A stretch of 47,719 nt of DNA from contig NZ_AULU01000024.1 in NCBI RefSeq assembly GCF_000422445.1, positions 1 through 47,719 of the forward strand, in the 5' to 3' direction. Of this stretch, positions 44,257 to 47,719 are shown piece after piece (position 1 is the first letter of the stretch; every line of letters starts with the position of its first letter). The notes below the pieces were generated by a model. That model was not told the DNA's origin. It ran no database searches and worked only from the letters and a program-made list of their open reading frames with translations. The position numbers and the translations under genes are program-made. This stretch comes from Paenibacillus assamensis DSM 18201 (GTDB lineage Bacteria; Bacillota; Bacilli; Paenibacillales; Paenibacillaceae).

Positions 44257-45138
44257 ATGACGCAGTGGATTTATTTAGACGGCGAATTTGTTACTAAAGA
44301 AGAGGCAAAAATATCGGTATACGACCATGGCTTTTTATATGGTGATGGTATATTTGAAGGTATCCGCATTTATGACGGTAATATTTTTAAATGTCATGAG
44401 CATTTAGTTCGATTGTACGACTCTGCTAAGTCGATTATGCTGAACATCCCTCTCACCATTGAAGAAATGCAGGATGCTTTGGTAGAAACGATTCGCCGCA
44501 ACGGGCTGCGTGACGGTTATATTCGTCTTATTGTATCTCGTGGAGCGGGCAATCTTGGCTTAGATCCGAATCGTTGTCCAAAAGCGAGTGTTATAATCAT
44601 TGTTGAACAGCTGGCTATTTATCCAGAAGAAGCCTACAAAAATGGTTTGCGTGCGGTATCGGTTGCAGAGCGTCGTAACATTCCAGATGCATTGAATCCG
44701 AAGATTAAATCTTTGAACTATTTGAACAATATACTAGTTAAGATAAAAGCCAACCTAGCTGATGTAGGCGAAGCGATCATGCTTAATGCACAAGGCTATG
44801 TTACAGAGGGTTCGGGAGATAACATCTTTATTATAAAAAAAGGGGTAGTATATACTCCGCCGTGCTACTTGGGAGCCCTGGAGGGAATCACACGTAATGC
44901 GATCATTGATATTTGTCAGGAGCAGGGCTTTACTGTAAAGGAAGAACCGTTCTCAATGCATGATGTTTATGTTGCTGACGAAGTATTCTTCACAGGAACA
45001 GCTGCGGAAGTTATTGCGGCACGTGAGATTGATGGTCGTATTGTAGGGAATGGACAGGCTGGGCCAATTACGCTTCAGTTGTTGGACAAATTCCGTCAAA
45101 TCGTAACGCAGGATGGCGTTAAAATATACGAATCTTAA
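44257..45138 (+). CDS. ilvE: Branched-chain amino acid aminotransferase (class IV)
   Basis: A PLP aminotransferase of 293 aa that makes Val, Leu and Ile from their keto acids. YDHGFLYGDGIFEGIRIYDG, the PLP Lys in KSLNYLNNIL and YVTEGSGDNIFII are class IV marks. A D-amino acid or aminodeoxychorismate lyase activity cannot be excluded by sequence alone, but the length and SGDNIF motif fit BCAT best. AAGCATGA spacing links it to pheA. A terminator follows. Confidence 0.92.
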   Translation: MTQWIYLDGEFVTKEEAKISVYDHGFLYGDGIFEGIRIYDGNIFKCHEHLVRLYDSAKSIMLNIPLTIEEMQDALVETIRRNGLRDGYIRLIVSRGAGNLGLDPNRCPKASVIIIVEQLAIYPEEAYKNGLRAVSVAERRNIPDALNPKIKSLNYLNNILVKIKANLADVGEAIMLNAQGYVTEGSGDNIFIIKKGVVYTPPCYLGALEGITRNAIIDICQEQGFTVKEEPFSMHDVYVADEVFFTGTAAEVIAAREIDGRIVGNGQAGPITLQLLDKFRQIVTQDGVKIYES

Positions 45139-45147
45139 TTGAGCAGG

Positions 45148-45183
45148 AAGCTTTCTCCGAAGAGGAGGGGGCTTCTTTTTTTG
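45148..45183 (+). terminator. Terminator after ilvE
   Basis: GGAAGC...GCTTCT arms enclose an inner CTCC/GGAG stem, followed by T7. Confidence 0.75.
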
Positions 45184-45344
45184 TAATCTAAAATATGGGT
45201 GATAGGATGGCTTGTTTATTGTGGAGATTATATGTTAGTTGAAAAAAATGATGTCAAATGCCTAGTTCTTGCATAGGATGTATAAATGACTACGCGGGCG
45301 ATTGTCCCGTGCTACGAGGATGATTCCCTTAGGAGGTACCGCGC

Positions 45345-47117
45345 GTGAAAATTCATATTATTAAAAAGGGCGAAACATTGTACGCTCTCTCCAAAAAATA
45401 CGGGGTATCTTTGGATCAGCTTATCGCCCTAAATCCACAATTAACTGATCCAAATCAAGTTCAAGTTGGTATGAAAATTAGAGTTCCTTCTACTCCTGTT
45501 TCTACTGGAGGCTATGAAATTGTCCATAAGCATGTAGTTAAGGAAGCGGACACACTATGGAAATTGGCTAAAGCTTGGGGTGTGCCACTTCAGGCCTTGA
45601 TAGCTGCCAATCCGCAGTTGAAAAATCCGAATGTACTTCTTATTGGGCAAGTAGTTAATATTCCTAAACTAACTGTGAATGAATCGAGTGGGCCAAGTGC
45701 GAGTGCAGGTTGGGGGGCGAATGCAGCGAATGCTGGTGTTGTACCTCTTTCAAAAGCTGAGCTGACTAAACCAATACCGCCGCAACCACCAGTACAACCA
45801 CCAGTACAACCGCCTATACAACCACCTATTCTGCCGGAGAATAAATTGCAGCCGCAAGCGAAGCAGCCACTACCAGCTCAACCACAACCACAAGCTCAAG
45901 TAAAACCTCCATTGCAATCTCAATCTCAACCAAAGCCACAGCCGCAGTCACAAATTAAGCCGCAAACCGAGCAGCTAATAGCTACAACTCCTTTGCCGAA
46001 TCCAACATCCGTTAAACCTTCGACAGGCAATGTGAGTCCTGTTAAGCCGACGACAAAAGGTGAAGTGCCGAACTTCGTTCCTTCACCTGCAAGTTATGGT
46101 AACTTCTCAGCAAACATGCCCAATGTAGAACCTTATCCTAATTCTTTTGCTCCTAACCATGTAGGGCAATTGCAAAGCAATGCACAATGGCAGTCTCAAG
46201 AAGTTGGTGGGACGCAGTCGACTTCGCAGCCTAACTTGTATCCAAACGTACCTCAATATGAAGGGTTCTGTTCTCCGGACATATCACCTTATATGAATTT
46301 CTGTAATCCGTATCCACCTCATCTTTATGGTAGTCATCATTGTAATCCTTGTGCCTATCCATCTTATGGTGGGGCCTCACTGCCGTTCGTGCCTTATCAG
46401 ACTTCGTACGCGGATGGAATCAATTCTTTCTGGGGAAATGATCAAGTAGCTTATTCACAAAATGCGAACTATGGCCCAGCTTCTGTACCTCCAGGAGTGA
46501 ATGCGAATTATGGTCCAGCATCAGTATTGCCAGATGTTAATGCGAATTATGGTCCAACGTCAGTGTTGCCAGGTGGTAATGCAAACTATGGTCCGGTATC
46601 TGTATCTCCAGAAGTTAATGCTAATTATGGGCTGTCATCTATGTCGCCAATACCTAATCAGAATTTTTCGCCGAGTGTTGCCGGTGAGGTGTGGGATAAA
46701 AAAGTAAACGAACAGGTTGCGAATGCAGAATCTTACGCGTTCCCGCAAGCGCAGTATAGTAATATGCCATATGCTACTCAAGAATATAGTGCTTATGGAG
46801 CTTCTCCGTATGGTGACTATAGCGTTTTTTGTCATCAATGCGGAACTCCTTATAGAGCGGATGCTTCTGTGCAGGATAGCAGTTGGTTGGCACAGTGGGG
46901 AGATGTAAGTCCAGTTTTAGGAGAAGAGAATGAAACTACGCAGAAGTCGGAAGATGTTCCGGCTAATATAAATGATAATGTTTCTTCAATTAAAGGGAAG
47001 AAGAAGAGTAAGGATCAGCGTAAAAATGTAAACGCACGTAACAACAAAGAGTCTGATTCTTATACGCAGGTTAATGGAAGCCATAAAGGTAAAAGTATGC
47101 CGTGGATTAACGGTTAA
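45345..47117 (+). CDS. safA: SafA-like spore coat assembly protein with two LysM domains and internal repeats
   Basis: A 590-aa protein starting at GTG 45345 after AGGAGGT. Two N-terminal LysM domains (about residues 1-48 and 62-110; IKKGETLYALSKKYGVSLDQ, VKEADTLWKLAKAWGVPLQA) bind peptidoglycan. A Pro/Gln-rich linker (~145-230), a Tyr/Asn/Pro region with a Cys/His-rich stretch (FCSPDISPYMNFCNPY, HHCNPCAYP), five 13-residue repeats (46461-46655), a CHQCGTPYR pair and a basic tail follow. In Bacillus SafA is recruited by SpoVID, which is also present here. Assignment is by architecture and position after pheA. B. subtilis has nad genes between. Confidence 0.75.
   Translation: MKIHIIKKGETLYALSKKYGVSLDQLIALNPQLTDPNQVQVGMKIRVPSTPVSTGGYEIVHKHVVKEADTLWKLAKAWGVPLQALIAANPQLKNPNVLLIGQVVNIPKLTVNESSGPSASAGWGANAANAGVVPLSKAELTKPIPPQPPVQPPVQPPIQPPILPENKLQPQAKQPLPAQPQPQAQVKPPLQSQSQPKPQPQSQIKPQTEQLIATTPLPNPTSVKPSTGNVSPVKPTTKGEVPNFVPSPASYGNFSANMPNVEPYPNSFAPNHVGQLQSNAQWQSQEVGGTQSTSQPNLYPNVPQYEGFCSPDISPYMNFCNPYPPHLYGSHHCNPCAYPSYGGASLPFVPYQTSYADGINSFWGNDQVAYSQNANYGPASVPPGVNANYGPASVLPDVNANYGPTSVLPGGNANYGPVSVSPEVNANYGLSSMSPIPNQNFSPSVAGEVWDKKVNEQVANAESYAFPQAQYSNMPYATQEYSAYGASPYGDYSVFCHQCGTPYRADASVQDSSWLAQWGDVSPVLGEENETTQKSEDVPANINDNVSSIKGKKKSKDQRKNVNARNNKESDSYTQVNGSHKGKSMPWING
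46461..46655 (+). repeat. Five in-frame 39-bp (13-aa) tandem repeats in the SafA-like gene
   Basis: The units N-A-N-Y-G-P-x-S-V-x-P-x-x begin at 46461, 46500, 46539, 46578 and 46617. The last has decayed. The repeats are in frame and surrounded by related Asn/Tyr/Pro sequence. Confidence 0.9.
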
Positions 47118-47131
47118 TAAAAGGTGAATGA

Positions 47132-47178
47132 AATAAGCTGCGACAACGCCTAAAAGTGAGCTGTCGTGGCTTATTTTT
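47132..47178 (+). terminator. Terminator after the SafA-like gene
   Basis: AATAAGC...GCTTATT with inner GCGACA/TGTCGT (one wobble), then a T-run to 47178. Confidence 0.85.
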
Positions 47179-47308
47179 CCTGTTGTCAAAGTTGGGTCAG
47201 CGTGATATATTTTAATTCCGCCACTGAGAGGTGCGGTTGAGACAAGCTAAATAGAAACAAACTGAAGTTAAGTTCAAAACGAAGCTTCAAAAAAGTTTTA
47301 AAAAAAGC

Positions 47309-47337
47309 TTGACTCGATTAGAACGAAATGATATATT
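47309..47337 (+). promoter_or_regulatory. rRNA operon promoter
   Basis: TTGACT (47309-47314), 17 nt, TATATT (47332-47337), preceded by A/T-rich tracts as in UP elements. It lies about 170 nt upstream of the 16S start. The gap 47118-47509 holds no gene apart from the terminator, this promoter and the rrn leader, with TTCTTTGAAAACTGAACAAC near 47420 as a typical boxA-like part of the leader. Confidence 0.75.
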
Positions 47338-47509
47338 ATAAGAGTTGCTGCTGAGAAATGCGGCGAACGAAAGTGAAGGAAAACGAGTCGATAAGACGAG
47401 TAATCTGGAGCGAAACTGTTCTTTGAAAACTGAACAACGAGTGAAACGTTTGATATAAGAAATTCAGCAATGAATTTCGTCAGCATTACAAATGAGCAAG
47501 TCAAACACT

Positions 47510-47719
47510 TTTATGGAGAGTTTGATCCTGGCTCAGGACGAACGCTGGCGGCGTGCCTAATACATGCAAGTCGAGCGGGGTTGATGGAGTGCTTGCACTC
47601 CTGATGCCTAGCGGCGGACGGGTGAGTAACACGTAGGCAACCTGCCTGTAAGACTGGGATAACTACCGGAAACGGTAGCTAATACCGGATAGGCTTTTTC
47701 CTCACCTGAGGGAGAAGAG
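47510..47719 (+). rRNA. rrs: 16S ribosomal RNA, 5' end (partial, runs off window)
   Basis: GGAGAGTTTGATCCTGGCTC, the universal 5' primer site, is at 47516 onward and the V1 loop follows. GAGCGGGGTTGATGGAGTGC, with AACACGTAGGCAACCTGCCT and CCGGATAGGC, looks like Paenibacillus 16S. The exact 5' base is uncertain by a few nt. Confidence 0.98.

Noticed and set aside
45272..45279. CATAGGAT before the SafA-like gene as a sigma-E -10
   Set aside because: No matching -35 at 13-16 nt upstream.
1..47719. CRISPR arrays, tRNA genes, insertion sequences or prophage
   Set aside because: I looked for spaced direct repeats, cloverleaf-like sequences, transposases and phage genes and saw none; the only mobile element is the group II intron.

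Overview
The window is about 47.7 kb of a low-to-mid GC Firmicute chromosome, almost certainly Paenibacillus or a close Paenibacillaceae relative. Three things point there: the valS-folC-spoIIB-maf-radC-mreBCD-minCD-spoIVF-rplU-prp-rpmA-spo0B-obg-pheB-pheA order known from Bacillus, the many sporulation genes (spoVID, spoIIB, spoIVFA/FB, spo0B, a SafA-like protein), and the Paenibacillus-like start of a 16S rRNA gene at the right edge. Nearly every gene is on the + strand. The only minus-strand genes I support are two very small ones.

Layout. (1) 1-3584: a complete group II intron (23-2622) with its own reverse transcriptase/maturase/HNH protein interrupts a large gene whose 3' exon ends at 3584. 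Joining base 22 to base 2623 restores one reading frame, and the 7 exon bases before the intron pair with a loop in domain I. (2) 3763-4344: a small membrane-anchored protein of unknown function behind an unusually long hairpin. (3) 4497-12356: a tetrapyrrole operon, hemA-hemX-sirC-hemC-cobA/hemD fusion-hemB-hemL, making uroporphyrinogen III for both heme and siroheme. (4) 12368-14825: a pseudouridine synthase and the spore coat morphogen spoVID, ending at a strong bidirectional terminator shared with a convergent 57-aa membrane protein that has a sigma-E-like promoter. (5) 15240-21378: a valine T-box leader, valS, folC and murC. (6) 21468-25854: an atypical protein kinase, a small basic minus-strand protein, spoIIB, maf and radC. 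(7) 25899-32424: the cell-shape and division genes mreB, mreC, mreD, minC and minD, then two tandem rodA-family genes that look like an old duplication whose left edge lies in the 3' end of minD. (8) 32635-34378: spoIVFA-spoIVFB behind a good sigma-E-type promoter. (9) 34596-39275: an RNase E/G protein, rplU with its leader, prp, rpmA, spo0B (here with membrane segments) and obg. (10) 39482-45138: the amino-acid genes pheB-hom-thrC-thrB-pheA-ilvE. (11) 45345-47117: a SafA-like double-LysM protein with five 13-residue repeats. (12) 47309-47719: an rrn promoter, leader and the first ~210 nt of 16S rRNA.

Most of the region is well conserved core genome. The parts least explained by textbook gene order are the intron in a conserved host gene, the duplicated rodA pair, the hairpin before the gene at 3763, the two minus-strand small genes and the repeat-bearing coat protein. 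I saw no CRISPR array, prophage, tRNA gene or insertion sequence. Promoters, sigma-factor assignments and RNA structures were found by eye and are candidates.
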